NCBI RefSeq assembly: GCF_004364335.1
Contig: NZ_SOCR01000005.1
Span: forward strand, 124,001 to 188,000
DNA: 64,000 nt
Direction of reading: 5' to 3'
Source of the DNA: Pseudomonas graminis
GTDB taxonomy: Bacteria > Pseudomonadota > Gammaproteobacteria > Pseudomonadales > Pseudomonadaceae
The position numbers and the translations under genes were made by a program. Shown piece by piece: positions 18,536 through 27,843 of this stretch; position 1 is the stretch's first letter; each line of letters starts with the position of its first letter. The notes below the pieces were generated by a model. It did no database searches. It was not told the DNA's origin and saw only the letters and a program-made list of their open reading frames with translations.

Positions 18536-19618
18536 TTATATCAGGGCCTTGCCGTGACGCACGAATGCGGGTCGAACCACTCGGACCGGGTACCACTTGC
18601 CCCGGATTTCCACCTCGGCACGGTCAGCGGTGGCCATCGGCACTCGCGCCAGCGCGATCGACTTGCTTAGCGTAGGAGAGAAACTACCACTGGTGATCTC
18701 TCCTTCGCCAACTTCCGCTATTCGGACGACCTGATGAGCGCGTAAAACGCCGCGTTCTTCGAGGACCAGTCCTACAAGCCTTGAGGAGATGCCTCGCTTT
18801 CTCTCCGCTTCGAGTGCAGAGCGCCCGATGAACTCGCGCTCTTCAGGCATCCAGGCCACCGTCCAGGCCATGTTGGAAACCAGCGGCGAGACCTGTTCGT
18901 CGATTTCCTGTCCGTACAGGTTCATGCCCGCTTCCAGGCGCAGCGTATCGCGGGCCCCCAGTCCAATCGGGGAAATGCCGGCGCCGACCATGTCGTTGAA
19001 GAAACTGCAGGCTTCGGTGGCCGGCAGGATGATCTCCAGGCCGTCTTCACCGGTATAGCCCGTGCGGGCGATGAACCAGTCGCCTTCCTGCTGGCCTTCG
19101 AAGGGTCTGAGGGTGTGGATAAGCGCGGTGCGTTCCTGATTGACCAGTTCGCCGATCTTCTGCCGGGCGTTCGGCCCCTGAATGGCAAGCATGGCCAGCT
19201 CCGAGCGGTGCTTGACGCGCACGTCGTAGCCGGCAAGGTTGGCGTTCATCCAGGCCAGGTCCTTGTCGCCGGTGGCTGCGTTGACCACCAGTCGATAACC
19301 TTCGTCGGTCTGGTAGACGATCATGTCGTCGACGATGCCGCCATGGGTGTCGAGCATCGCGCTGTAAAGCGCCTGCCCGGTCTGTTGCAACCTACCGACG
19401 TCGTTGGCCAGCAGATGCTGCAGCCAGGGCTTGGCCTGACTGCCGGATACGTCGAGCACATGCATGTGCGACACGTCGAAAATTCCGCAGTCCCGGCGCA
19501 CCTGATGGTGCTCCTCGACCTGGGAGCCGTAGTGCAAGGGCATGTCCCAACCACCAAAATCGACCAGCTTCGCGCCGAGCGCGAGGTGCAGGTCAAAGAG
19601 GGGCGTACGCTGTCCCAT
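18536..19618 (-). CDS. gcvT: Glycine cleavage system aminomethyltransferase
   Basis: T protein of 360 residues that transfers the methylene group to tetrahydrofolate and releases ammonia. It begins MGQRTPLFDLHLALGAKLVDFGGWDMPLHYGS, as GcvT does, has the catalytic Asp region (CGIFDVSHMHVLDVSG), the folate-binding stretch ARTGYTGEDGLEIILP, and the C-terminal barrel (GEITSGSFSPTLSKSIALARV). AAGGAG lies upstream of the ATG at good spacing. It is upstream of gcvH. The 150 bases before it hold a possible structured leader. Confidence 0.97.
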   Translation of the reverse strand: MGQRTPLFDLHLALGAKLVDFGGWDMPLHYGSQVEEHHQVRRDCGIFDVSHMHVLDVSGSQAKPWLQHLLANDVGRLQQTGQALYSAMLDTHGGIVDDMIVYQTDEGYRLVVNAATGDKDLAWMNANLAGYDVRVKHRSELAMLAIQGPNARQKIGELVNQERTALIHTLRPFEGQQEGDWFIARTGYTGEDGLEIILPATEACSFFNDMVGAGISPIGLGARDTLRLEAGMNLYGQEIDEQVSPLVSNMAWTVAWMPEEREFIGRSALEAERKRGISSRLVGLVLEERGVLRAHQVVRIAEVGEGEITSGSFSPTLSKSIALARVPMATADRAEVEIRGKWYPVRVVRPAFVRHGKALI

Positions 19619-19663
19619 GGGTTTCTCCTTCCGGGCGTGGCGAAGACGCAGTCACTGGCAATC

Positions 19664-19711
19664 CCGCAAATCCCCCGTGAATTGGGGTCTGAAACCTTTG
19701 CTAATTTGCGG
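19664..19711 (-). promoter_or_regulatory. Possible structured leader before gcvT
   Basis: An outer 8-base-pair stem (CCGCAAAT paired with ATTTGCGG) encloses an inner CCCC/GGGG hairpin, ending 45 bases before the gcvT start. It does not match the glycine riboswitch pattern I know, and no GcsR-type box is seen. It may be regulatory RNA or the terminator of fbpB. Confidence 0.35.
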
Positions 19712-19772
19712 AATTGTCTGACAGACCGAGTCGATTGCGGCGCATTGTAGCCGCAAGGTTAGGACCCCGCAC

Positions 19773-21389
19773 CTAACCAATCGGCTTGGCCGAACGTCTG
19801 ATCAAACCGATGACCGGGAGCAGCCCGACCAGCACCAGGGTCAGCGCAGGCAAAGCCGCACGCGCCCACTCACCTTCGCTGGTCATTTCGAAGATGCGCA
19901 CGGCCAGCGTGTCCCAGCCAAACGGGCGCATGAGCAGCGTGGCGGGCATTTCCTTGAGCACATCGACGAAGACCAGCAGTGCAGCGCTCAACGTACCCGG
20001 TACGAGCAGCGGCAGATAAATCCTGAAAAACAATCGTGGTCCGCTGACACCCAGACTGCGTGCGGCTTCGGGCAATGACGGGCGAATGCGCGACAGGCTG
20101 TTCTCGAGCGGCCCGTATGCGACCGCGATGAAGCGCACCAGATAAGCAAGCACGAGAGCCCCCAGGCTTCCCAGCAGCAACGGCCTGCCAGCGCCACCCA
20201 GCCAGCTGGATATCGGCACAACCAGTTCCCGATCCAGGTAACTGAACGCCAACATGATCGACACCGCCAGCACAGAGCCGGGCAGCGCGTAGCCGATGTT
20301 GGCGACGCTGACGCCTGAGCGTATGGCGCGGGTGGGGGCGAGACGCCGGGCAAAGACGAGGATCATCGCGACGCACACCGTGACCAGCGCTGCGATGCCG
20401 CCCAGATACAGCGTGTGCAGGATTAGCCCGGCGTAGCGCTCGTCGAGGTCGAAGCGCCCGCGCTGCCAGACCCAGACAATCAACTGCAGCAGCGGCACCA
20501 CGAACGCGCAGGCGAACACCAGTCCACACCATGAGCTGGCGGCGGCGGCTTTCATGCCGCGCAGGTGATACAGCGCCTTGACCCTCGGGCGCTCGTTGCT
20601 CGGCCGGCTCGCCCCCCGTGCGCGATGCTCGCCGTACAGCAGGACCATGACGGCCAGCAGCAGCAGGCTCGCCAGTTGCGCGGCGCTCGACAGGCTGAAG
20701 AAGCCGTACCAGGTTTTGTAGATCGCGGTGGTGAAGGTGTCGAAGTTGAACACCGACACCGCGCCGAAATCCGCCAGGGTTTCCATCAACGCCAACGCGA
20801 CACCGGCACCGATCGCCGGCCTCGCCATGGGCAATGCCACGCGCCAGAACGCTTGCCACGGCGACTGCCCCAAAATGCGCGCCGCCTCCATCAGGCCTTT
20901 GCCCTGCGCCAGAAATGCCGTACGCGCCAACAAATACACGTAGGGATAAAACACCAGCACCAGCACGATAATCACACCGCCGGTGGAACGCACCCGAGGC
21001 AGACGCAGGCCGGAACCGAACCACTCGCGCAACAGCGTCTGCACCGGGCCTGCAAAGTCCAGCAAACCCACAAACACGAACGCGAGCACATACGCCGGAA
21101 TAGCAAACGGCAGCATCAGTGCCCAGTCAAGCCAGCGCCGCCCCGGAAACTCACACAACGCCGTCAGCCACGCCAGACTCACGCCCAGCAGCGTAACGCC
21201 CAGCCCTACGCCAATCACCAGCGTCAGGGTGTTGCCCAGCAGCCGTGGCATCTGGGTTGCCCAGAGGTGCGACCAGATCTGTTGATCAATGGTCTGCCAA
21301 GAGAACAGCAGCACGCTTAACGGCAGCAGCACCAGCGCGGCAATGGTGAAAACCAGGGGATACCAGCGACGCTGGGGGGAGTGGGCCAA
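19773..21389 (-). CDS. fbpB: Iron(III) ABC transporter permease
   Basis: Inner-membrane permease of 538 residues with two fused permease halves, as in SfuB/FbpB. About twelve hydrophobic segments are visible (FTIAALVLLPLSVLLFSW, LGNTLTLVIGVGLGVTLLGV, ALMLPFAIPAYVLAFVFVGLL and others). Each half has an EAA loop for the ATPase: MEAARILGQSPWQAFWRVALPMARPAIGAG and PEAARSLGVSGPRLFFRIYLPLLVPGTL. It lies 67 bases downstream of fbpA. No ATPase gene (fbpC) is next to it, so that subunit is encoded elsewhere or shared. Confidence 0.93.
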   Translation of the reverse strand: MAHSPQRRWYPLVFTIAALVLLPLSVLLFSWQTIDQQIWSHLWATQMPRLLGNTLTLVIGVGLGVTLLGVSLAWLTALCEFPGRRWLDWALMLPFAIPAYVLAFVFVGLLDFAGPVQTLLREWFGSGLRLPRVRSTGGVIIVLVLVFYPYVYLLARTAFLAQGKGLMEAARILGQSPWQAFWRVALPMARPAIGAGVALALMETLADFGAVSVFNFDTFTTAIYKTWYGFFSLSSAAQLASLLLLAVMVLLYGEHRARGASRPSNERPRVKALYHLRGMKAAAASSWCGLVFACAFVVPLLQLIVWVWQRGRFDLDERYAGLILHTLYLGGIAALVTVCVAMILVFARRLAPTRAIRSGVSVANIGYALPGSVLAVSIMLAFSYLDRELVVPISSWLGGAGRPLLLGSLGALVLAYLVRFIAVAYGPLENSLSRIRPSLPEAARSLGVSGPRLFFRIYLPLLVPGTLSAALLVFVDVLKEMPATLLMRPFGWDTLAVRIFEMTSEGEWARAALPALTLVLVGLLPVIGLIRRSAKPIG

Positions 21390-21456
21390 AAGGGTTACTC
21401 ATGGAGAGTTGCAGATTGACGAAGCCCGCGATCATTCGGGGGCCTTGGTCGAAAGA

Positions 21457-22458
21457 TCAGTTCCAGCCTGCGCGGTCCATCATGCGAATCGCCTCGGCCT
21501 GCCGCCGACCGGCTACTTCCACCGGGATCGTGTCCGCCTTGAACGCGCCCCAGCTCGCCACCTCTTCAGATGGTGCGACTTTCGGGTTGGCCGGAAACTC
21601 CTGATTGGTGCCGGCGAATATCGTCTGGGCTTCGGGGCCCGTCATCCATTCCACCAGTGCTTTGGCCGCGTCGGGGTGAGGTGCGTATTTGGTCAAGCCA
21701 ATGCCGGAAAGATTGACGTGCACGCCACGGTCCGACTGATTGGGCCAGAACAGGCGCACGGCGAGAGCCGGATTGTCCTTGTGCAAGCGACCGTAGTAGT
21801 AGGTATTGACGATGCCGACGTCGCATTGGCCGGCATTGATGGCTTCCAGCACCGCGATGTCATCGGAAAACACGTCAGTCGACAGGTTGTTGACCCAGCC
21901 CTTGAGGATCTTCTCCGACGCCTCGGCGCCGTGGGTTTCGATCAGCGTGGCGGTCAGGGACTGGTTGTAGACCTTTTTGGCGGTACGCAGGCACAGACGC
22001 CCTTCCCACTGTTTGTCGGCCAGCGCTTCGTAGGTGGTGAGTTCTTCAGGTTTGACGCGGTCGGTGGAGTAGGCAATGGTCCGCGCGCGCAGGCTCAGGC
22101 CGGTCCAGCTGTGGGTGGAAGAACGGTATTGCGAGGGAATGTTGGCATCGATGACCGGCGAGGTGAACGGCTGCAAGATACCCATCTGCTCAGCTTGCCA
22201 GAGGTTGCCTGCGTCGACGGTGAGCAGCAGGTCAGCCGTTGCGTTCTGACCCTCGGCCTTGATGCGCTGCATCAGCGGCGCTTCCTTATCGGTGATGAAC
22301 TTGACCTTCACGCCGGTCTTGGCGGTGTAGGCATCGAACACCGGTTTGATCAGCTCATCGATTCGGGAGGAATACACCACCACTTCGTCTGCGGCCTGGG
22401 CGGTGCTGCCGAGCACGGTTAATGCCAGGGCAGCCAAAAGACGCTTGCTCGCCTGCAT
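21457..22458 (-). CDS. fbpA: Iron(III) ABC transporter periplasmic binding protein
   Basis: Periplasmic iron-binding protein of 333 residues with a signal peptide ([16 protein letters not shown], cleaved near residue 22). The mature protein starts [32 protein letters not shown], typical of FutA/FbpA ferric-binding proteins; the tyrosine pair NTYYYGRL supplies iron ligands in the family. AGGAGAAC precedes the ATG. It is the first gene of fbpA-fbpB. I looked for a Fur box upstream and found no convincing one. Confidence 0.94.
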   Translation of the reverse strand: MQASKRLLAALALTVLGSTAQAADEVVVYSSRIDELIKPVFDAYTAKTGVKVKFITDKEAPLMQRIKAEGQNATADLLLTVDAGNLWQAEQMGILQPFTSPVIDANIPSQYRSSTHSWTGLSLRARTIAYSTDRVKPEELTTYEALADKQWEGRLCLRTAKKVYNQSLTATLIETHGAEASEKILKGWVNNLSTDVFSDDIAVLEAINAGQCDVGIVNTYYYGRLHKDNPALAVRLFWPNQSDRGVHVNLSGIGLTKYAPHPDAAKALVEWMTGPEAQTIFAGTNQEFPANPKVAPSEEVASWGAFKADTIPVEVAGRRQAEAIRMMDRAGWN

Positions 22459-22603
22459 GCAGGTTCTCCTGATTCGAGAGAGGGGAAAAACGAGGCGAAA
22501 TGGTAGTGAATCGCATCTGCCATCTCAACCGAAGTCAGGATTGAGCCGTTACTGGATGTTGCGGGGTCTTAGTGTTGAAGATCTGAATGGAGAATGCAGA
22601 CAC

Positions 22604-22693
22604 TGTAGGAGCGCGCTTGCCCGCGAAAAATGCTCCAGACGCTGAAGAGGTGGTGAATGTACCGGCCTCTTCGCGGGCAAGCGCGCTCCTACA
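22604..22693. repeat. Inverted REP pair
   Basis: TGTAGGAGCGCGCTTGCCCG and its inverse GGGCAAGCGCGCTCCTACA flank a 45-base spacer. It lies between the 3' end of ubiI and the 5' side of fbpA. Confidence 0.88.
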
Positions 22694-22707
22694 CAAACGC
22701 TGTGCCG

Positions 22708-23928
22708 TCAGAGCTTTGCCAGCGCCGGGAGATCTCCAGTCAGCCCCAAAGCCTGGCGCACGAACAACGCCTTGGCTTCTGCCGAATGATCGACCATCTT
22801 CAGCCCGGCGTTGCGCAACAGGCGAACCGGCAGTGCGTCGGCCTGGAACAGGCGCTCGAAGCCCTCCATCGCCGCCATCAACGCCAGGTTATGCGGCATG
22901 CGCCGACGCTCGTAACGGCTCAACACACGCTCATCAGCCAGACGCTCCCCGCGCTCGACCGCACCGCGTAGCACTTCGGCCAGCACCGCTGCGTCGAGAA
23001 AGCCCAGGTTGACGCCCTGCCCCGCCAACGGATGGATGGTGTGCGCGGCATCGCCGATCAGCGCAAGGCCCGGCGCCACATAGCGCTTGGCATGGCGTTG
23101 ACGCAGCGGGACGCAAACACGCGAATCAGCCGAAATCACCTTCCCGAGATAGCCTTCGAAGGCATTCTCCAGCTCACGGCAGAAACGTTCGTCGTCGAGC
23201 TTCATCAAACGCTCGGATTGCTCCGGGGTCACGGACCAGACGATGGAACACCAATGCTCACCCTCTCGATCCAGCGGCAAAAAAGCCAACGGGCCGTCGT
23301 CAGTGAAGCGCTGCCACGCGGTTTTACGGTGGGAGTCCGCCGTGCGCACGCTCGTCACAATGGCGTGATGCAGGTAGTCCCACTCCCGCGTCGCAGTGCC
23401 GGTCATGCGCCGCACGGTCGAGTTGGCGCCATCGGCCGCGACCACCAGCGGCGCGCGCAACGTGCGGCCATCGGAGAGGGTCAGAAGCCAGTCATCGCCG
23501 GAGTGACGCATCTGCTCCAGACGCGCGTCGGCCAACAAACCGATTTCGCTGCCATGCAGACGTTCGACCAACGCATCCTGCACGACGCGATTTTCGACGA
23601 TGTGCCCAAGCACTTCGGCGTGAACACTGGAAGCAGAGAAGTGCACCTTGCCCGTGCCGCTGCCATCCCACACGTGCATGTCGCTGTAGGGGCTGACGCG
23701 CCGCGCAACGATGCCCTCCCAGACGCCAAGCCGCTCGAGAATGCGCTGACTGGCGATGGACAGCGCGCTGACCCGTGCCTCGAATGGCGCGTCGGCCACG
23801 AACGGCTTGACCGTCAGCGGCCCGCCGTCTACCACGAGGATATTCAGCCCACTGTCTCGCAGCGCCAGCGCAAGCGCGCTTCCCACCATTCCGGCCCCGA
23901 CAATCAGCAGATCTGCGCGCGTTTCCAT
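22708..23928 (-). CDS. ubiI: UbiI/VisC-type FAD monooxygenase of ubiquinone synthesis
   Basis: Flavin hydroxylase of 406 residues. The FAD dinucleotide fold is at the N-terminus (DLLIVGAGMVGSALALALRDSGL), the DG motif is VVAADGANSTVRRMTG, and the GD motif is ALIGDAAHTIHPLAGQGVNLGFLDA. These are the three marks of the UbiH/UbiI/UbiF/Coq6 group, which hydroxylate the benzene ring of ubiquinone precursors. It is the last gene of the operon ygfB-pepP-ubiH-ubiI. The exact ring position cannot be decided by sequence, but the VisC placement downstream of ubiH supports UbiI. Confidence 0.92.
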   Translation of the reverse strand: METRADLLIVGAGMVGSALALALRDSGLNILVVDGGPLTVKPFVADAPFEARVSALSIASQRILERLGVWEGIVARRVSPYSDMHVWDGSGTGKVHFSASSVHAEVLGHIVENRVVQDALVERLHGSEIGLLADARLEQMRHSGDDWLLTLSDGRTLRAPLVVAADGANSTVRRMTGTATREWDYLHHAIVTSVRTADSHRKTAWQRFTDDGPLAFLPLDREGEHWCSIVWSVTPEQSERLMKLDDERFCRELENAFEGYLGKVISADSRVCVPLRQRHAKRYVAPGLALIGDAAHTIHPLAGQGVNLGFLDAAVLAEVLRGAVERGERLADERVLSRYERRRMPHNLALMAAMEGFERLFQADALPVRLLRNAGLKMVDHSAEAKALFVRQALGLTGDLPALAKL

Positions 23929-23977
23929 GCTTTAAATCGTTCTCGGTTGTGGCAAAGGCCACGAATGAATGGAGTGT

Positions 23978-25165
23978 TCAGACATCGCTTCGCGTCCCCA
24001 GCCCCATGGCCTGACGGGCGAACCAGCTCTTGGCTGAAGGCAACAGATCCAGGCCCATGAGGCCCAGATTACGGCCCGCCGTCACAAGGGACTGCTGACT
24101 GCTGAACAGCCGGGTGGCTTGATCGGAAAAGCCGACGGTCAGTTTTTGATCAACCCGCTGGCGCTCGCGATAGGCCTGCAACGTCGACAGCTCGCCCAAC
24201 GGCGCGTCACTGGCGAGCAGCGCTTCGGCCAAAGACGCAGCATCGCGCAGCGACAGATTGAAGCCCTGCCCCGCAATCGGATGAAGACTATGGGCGGCGT
24301 TGCCGAGCACCACCAGATGGGAGCGGATCTGCTCTTCGGCCTCGATCAGTGCCAGCGGATAGCTATGGCGCGCACCCACTTGCTTCAGCGCGCCCAGCCG
24401 GTAGCCGAAGACGCCCTGCAGTTCTTCCAGGAAGCTTCGATCGTCCAGCGCCATCAGGCGTTGAACGTCATTGCCGGTACGCGTCCAAACCAGCGCGCAG
24501 CGGTTGTCCGGAAGCGGCAACAACGCCATGGGGCCATTTTCGGTAAATCGCTCGAAAGCCTGACCAGCGTGAGCAGCGCCCGGTGTGATGTTGGCGATCA
24601 GCGCGCTTTGATCGTACGGCGTGTGTCGCACGGCAATGCCCAACTGCTCGCGCAGGCTGGAACGGCCGCCGTCGGCCAGCACCGCCAGGTCGCACGTGAG
24701 CTGAGTTTCATCGTTGAGCGTCAGTTGGTAGCCGTCGGGCAGTGCCTGCATGTGCGTGACTTCGGCCGGCACACGCCAACTGATGACGTCCTTGTCCAGG
24801 GCCTGCCACAGGCATTGGCCCAGCCAGGCGTTTTCAACCACGTAGCCCAGCGCCGGAACGCCTTCCTCCATCGAAGACAGATGCGCAGCGCCGAACCGGC
24901 CTTTGTCGGAAACGTGAATGTTGAGGATTGGCTCGGCGCGGCGGCTAATCTGCTGCCACAGTCCCAGGCGCTCGTAAATCTGCCGCGCGCCGAACGACAG
25001 CGCTGAAGAGCGAGCGTCGTAGCTGGGCTGATAGGTGTCGCCGGGCGCAAACGGCTCGATCAGGACGATTTTCCAGCCTCGCGCTTTTGCCCCGGCTTGC
25101 AGGGCGAGCGCCAGGCTTGCGCCCACCAGTCCGCCACCGACGATGGCCAGATTAAAGCGGCTCAT
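23978..25165 (-). CDS. ubiH: UbiH, 2-octaprenyl-6-methoxyphenol hydroxylase
   Basis: FAD monooxygenase of 395 residues, a paralogue of the next gene. It has the N-terminal FAD motif (LAIVGGGLVGASLALALQAG), the DG motif (LAVLADGGRSSLREQLG) and the GD motif (VVLGNAAHSLHPIAGQGFNLSLRDAA), where the usual GDAAH is GNAAH, as is normal in UbiH. Start codon overlaps the pepP stop by four bases (ATGA), so translation is coupled. It acts at the inner face of the membrane in the ubiquinone pathway. Confidence 0.94.
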   Translation of the reverse strand: MSRFNLAIVGGGLVGASLALALQAGAKARGWKIVLIEPFAPGDTYQPSYDARSSALSFGARQIYERLGLWQQISRRAEPILNIHVSDKGRFGAAHLSSMEEGVPALGYVVENAWLGQCLWQALDKDVISWRVPAEVTHMQALPDGYQLTLNDETQLTCDLAVLADGGRSSLREQLGIAVRHTPYDQSALIANITPGAAHAGQAFERFTENGPMALLPLPDNRCALVWTRTGNDVQRLMALDDRSFLEELQGVFGYRLGALKQVGARHSYPLALIEAEEQIRSHLVVLGNAAHSLHPIAGQGFNLSLRDAASLAEALLASDAPLGELSTLQAYRERQRVDQKLTVGFSDQATRLFSSQQSLVTAGRNLGLMGLDLLPSAKSWFARQAMGLGTRSDV

Positions 25166-26496
25166 GCGGCTTGGGTTCGTGCAGCGGCCATCAAGGCCTC
25201 GATATCGGCCACGGTCTTTGGCACATCGCCCGTCAGGATTTCACAGCCTTTTTTGGTCACCACGACGTCATCCTCGATTCGCACGCCAATTCCGCGCCAT
25301 TTTTTGGCGACGGTCTGATTGTCCGGGGACACATAAATGCCGGGCTCGACCGTCAGCGCCATCCCGGCTTCCAGCACACGCCACTCGCCACCGACCTTGT
25401 ATTCGCCGACGTCGTGCACGTCCATGCCCAGCCAGTGTCCGGCGCGGTGCATGTAGAAAGCTTTGTACGCTTCGGCGGCAATCAGTTCATCCACCGCGCC
25501 TCGCAGCAGCCCGAGTTCTACCAAGCCTTCGGTGATGACCCGAACCGTCGCCTCATGGGCCTGGTTCCAGTGATTGCCGGGTTTGATCGCCGCAAACGCC
25601 GCTTCCTGGGATCGGAGCACCACTTCGTAAATCGCTTTTTGTTCAGGGGAGAACTTGCCATTCACCGGAAACGTGCGGGTGATATCGCTGGCGTAACAGT
25701 CGATCTCGCAACCGGCGTCTATCAGCACCAGGTCACCGTCTTTGAGCGGGGCATCGTTCTCCTGATAATGCAGGATGCAGGCGTTGCGCCCCGAAGCGAC
25801 GATGGAGCCATAGGCGGGCATCTTCGCGCCGCCCTTGCGGAATTCGTAATCCAGCTCCGCTTCCAGGCTGAACTCGTAGAGCCCGGCGCGACTGGCCTGC
25901 ATCGCCCGCACGTGCGCTCGGGCCGAGATCTGCGCGGCCTCACGCATCACCTTCACTTCGGCCGCCGATTTATACAGGCGCATGTCGTGAAGCAGGTGAT
26001 CGAGCGCAACGAATTCTTTCGGCGGCTGCGCTCCCAGATGCGCTTTGGAGCGGATGACGTTGATCCACTCCATCACATGGCGGTCGAATTCAGGATTGCT
26101 GCCCATGGACGAATACACCCGATCGCGACCCTCGATGAGGCCGGGCAGGATGTCGTCGATGTCGGTGATCGGGAAGGCATCGTCGGCGCCGTACTCGCGC
26201 ATCGCGCCGTCCTGGCCCGCGCGCAGGCCGTCCCACAACTCGCGCTCGGGATTGCGCTCGCGACAGAAAAGGACGTACTCGCCGTACTCGCGGCCTGGGA
26301 TCAGCACGATCACCGCCTCGGGTTCGGGGAAGCCACTCAGGTACTGAAAGTCGCTGTCCTGGCGGTACACATGCTCAACGTCCCGATTTCGAATGGCCAC
26401 AGCCGCCGCCGGCAGAATGGCGATGCTGTTGGGCTCCATCTGCTCCATCAACGCCTTGCGGCGGCGGGCATACTCGGCTTTCGGGATATGAATCAT
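25162..26496 (-). CDS. pepP: Xaa-Pro aminopeptidase P
   Basis: Metallopeptidase of 444 residues, family M24B, that removes an N-terminal residue before proline. The N-terminal creatinase-like domain (DSDFQYLSGFPEPEAVIVLIPG) is followed by the pita-bread domain with metal ligands in LVLIDAGCEIDCYASDITRTFPVNG, HRAGHWLGMDVHDVG, MALTVEPGIYV and GIGVRIEDDVVVT. The start is the ATG giving MIHIPKAEYARRR, as in P. aeruginosa PepP; a TTG two codons upstream fits GGAG better and may be used. It lies between ygfB and ubiH in a conserved operon. Confidence 0.96.
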   Translation of the reverse strand: MIHIPKAEYARRRKALMEQMEPNSIAILPAAAVAIRNRDVEHVYRQDSDFQYLSGFPEPEAVIVLIPGREYGEYVLFCRERNPERELWDGLRAGQDGAMREYGADDAFPITDIDDILPGLIEGRDRVYSSMGSNPEFDRHVMEWINVIRSKAHLGAQPPKEFVALDHLLHDMRLYKSAAEVKVMREAAQISARAHVRAMQASRAGLYEFSLEAELDYEFRKGGAKMPAYGSIVASGRNACILHYQENDAPLKDGDLVLIDAGCEIDCYASDITRTFPVNGKFSPEQKAIYEVVLRSQEAAFAAIKPGNHWNQAHEATVRVITEGLVELGLLRGAVDELIAAEAYKAFYMHRAGHWLGMDVHDVGEYKVGGEWRVLEAGMALTVEPGIYVSPDNQTVAKKWRGIGVRIEDDVVVTKKGCEILTGDVPKTVADIEALMAAARTQAA

Positions 26497-26577
26497 GGGC
26501 AAGTGCGATTCTCCGTGAGGGTCGCTTCGGCCAGCGCCGCGCAAAGGAGGCATGGCCGAAGCAGCAGTGACGCGATG

Positions 26578-27135
26578 TCAGTGCAAAGACGGCTTGGCGT
26601 CGTCTTCGGCGTCGGTTTTCTGGTTGAACTCGGTGAACAGCAGCAACGGCGCAACGCGCAGGTACTCCATGACTTCCATGTAGTCGCTCTCGCCGTCTTC
26701 GGACTCGTCCAGCGCATCATGAACCTGAGCGATGGCGGCCAAGTCTTGCAGCACGTCCCTGGCATCACCGCTCAGTGACTGACCACCCACTCGGGCAAAG
26801 CCGCTGAGGAAACCTTGGCACCACTGGGCCATGGCGGCGGTGCGGGCAGCCAGAGGCTCGTCATCGCCGGGCAACAGCAACACGACGGTCATGTCGTCGC
26901 CGGTCAGTTCGCTTTTGACCATTGCCTGCAAGCCGATCAGGGCTTGGCGCACTTTGTCGTCAGGCTCTGTTTCCAGCAGCAGGTGGGCGTCGGCCAGCCA
27001 CTCATCTGCATCGAAGCCTGCGCCGGCGCAACTGCGGCCCAGCAAGAGGCCGTGCAATTCGGCAGGAGATACATGATGACCACTGCTGGCGAGCAGGGTG
27101 GCGAAGCCGTTGTACGGGGAATTCTGAATAGGCAT
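26578..27135 (-). CDS. ygfB: YgfB, UPF0149/YecA family protein
   Basis: Protein of 185 residues of the UPF0149 family: an all-helical fold recognised by [16 protein letters not shown] and [14 protein letters not shown]. The C-terminal tail is acidic ([30 protein letters not shown]). In P. aeruginosa the gene at this locus, ygfB, counteracts the antiterminator AlpA and so influences beta-lactam resistance (known for that orthologue; not tested here). It is the first gene of ygfB-pepP-ubiH-ubiI and diverges from the zapA pair. The ATG is chosen over a TTG two codons upstream. Confidence 0.9.
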   Translation of the reverse strand: MPIQNSPYNGFATLLASSGHHVSPAELHGLLLGRSCAGAGFDADEWLADAHLLLETEPDDKVRQALIGLQAMVKSELTGDDMTVVLLLPGDDEPLAARTAAMAQWCQGFLSGFARVGGQSLSGDARDVLQDLAAIAQVHDALDESEDGESDYMEVMEYLRVAPLLLFTEFNQKTDAEDDAKPSLH

Positions 27136-27284
27136 GGGCAACTAGGCGCCAGGCGGCGCAATGTCTAGAATGGAGGCCTTGTATCGTAGCACCGGCAGAC
27201 GGGCCCAAGCTATCAGGCGATGCCCGGGGCGAATCCAGACGCCAGCGCCTGCACCACTCATCTGAAAGTATTCAGTGGAAAACA

Positions 27285-27494
27285 ATGGAAGACAACGACC
27301 TGCAAGCGCTGATGGCTCGACTGGAGTTATTGATCAATCGTGTCGAGCAACTAAAAAGTCAAAACGGACTCCTATTAGCTCAGGAAAAATCCTGGCGCGA
27401 GGAACGCGCTCAACTCATTGAAAAAAACGAAATCGCCCGGCAAAAGGTCGAGTCCATGATTTCGCGCCTCAAGGCCCTGGAGCAAGACTCATGA
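27285..27494 (+). CDS. TIGR02449-type ZapB-like coiled-coil protein
   Basis: Small coiled-coil protein of 69 residues, almost wholly heptad-like (ALMARLELLINRVEQLKSQNGLLL, then REERAQLIEKNEIARQKVESMISRLKALE). It matches the small family that precedes zapA in Pseudomonas and resembles ZapB in size and coiled coil. It overlaps zapA by four bases (ATGA), which suggests coupled translation and a shared role in division-ring assembly (inference). Confidence 0.88.
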   Translation: MEDNDLQALMARLELLINRVEQLKSQNGLLLAQEKSWREERAQLIEKNEIARQKVESMISRLKALEQDS

Positions 27495-27814
27495 GTAATG
27501 GCAACAGCATCACCGTGCAAATCCTCGACAAAGAATATTCGATCATCTGCCCGCAAGAGGAGCGCACCAATCTGGTCAGCGCCGCGCGTTATCTGGACGG
27601 CAAAATGCGCGAGATCCGCAGCAGCGGCAAAGTCATCGGCGCCGACCGTATTGCGGTGATGGCCGCACTGAACATTACCCATGACCTTCTGCACAAACAG
27701 GAACTGCCACCCGCAAAGGCCCAGGTCAATGGTGCCAACAGCGAGCAGGTTCGCGATTTGCTGGACCGTGTAGACCTGGTCCTTGCCACGGATTCGGATA
27801 AAGCACAAGGCTGA
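27491..27814 (+). CDS. zapA: Cell division protein ZapA
   Basis: FtsZ-ring-stabilising protein of 107 residues. The N-terminal globular part (SITVQILDKEYSIICPQEERTNLVSAARYLDGKMREIR) and the following helix (IGADRIAVMAALNITHDLL) match ZapA. It forms an operon with the coiled-coil gene just before it, and the 6S RNA gene follows immediately, as in many gammaproteobacteria. Confidence 0.94.
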   Translation: MSNGNSITVQILDKEYSIICPQEERTNLVSAARYLDGKMREIRSSGKVIGADRIAVMAALNITHDLLHKQELPPAKAQVNGANSEQVRDLLDRVDLVLATDSDKAQG

Positions 27815-27833
27815 TTGTTCGGACATGATTGGG

Positions 27834-27839
27834 TATACT
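27834..27839 (+). promoter_or_regulatory. -10 box of the 6S RNA gene
   Basis: TATACT in GGGTATACTTGCGACC lies five to seven bases before the inferred 6S RNA start. It overlaps the downstream edge of zapA transcription. A clear -35 is not seen. Confidence 0.6.
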
Positions 27840-27843
27840 TGCG

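Noticed and set aside
22459..22603. Fur box upstream of fbpA
   Set aside because: The best stretch has scattered GAT/ATT matches but no 7-1-7 palindrome; not enough to call.
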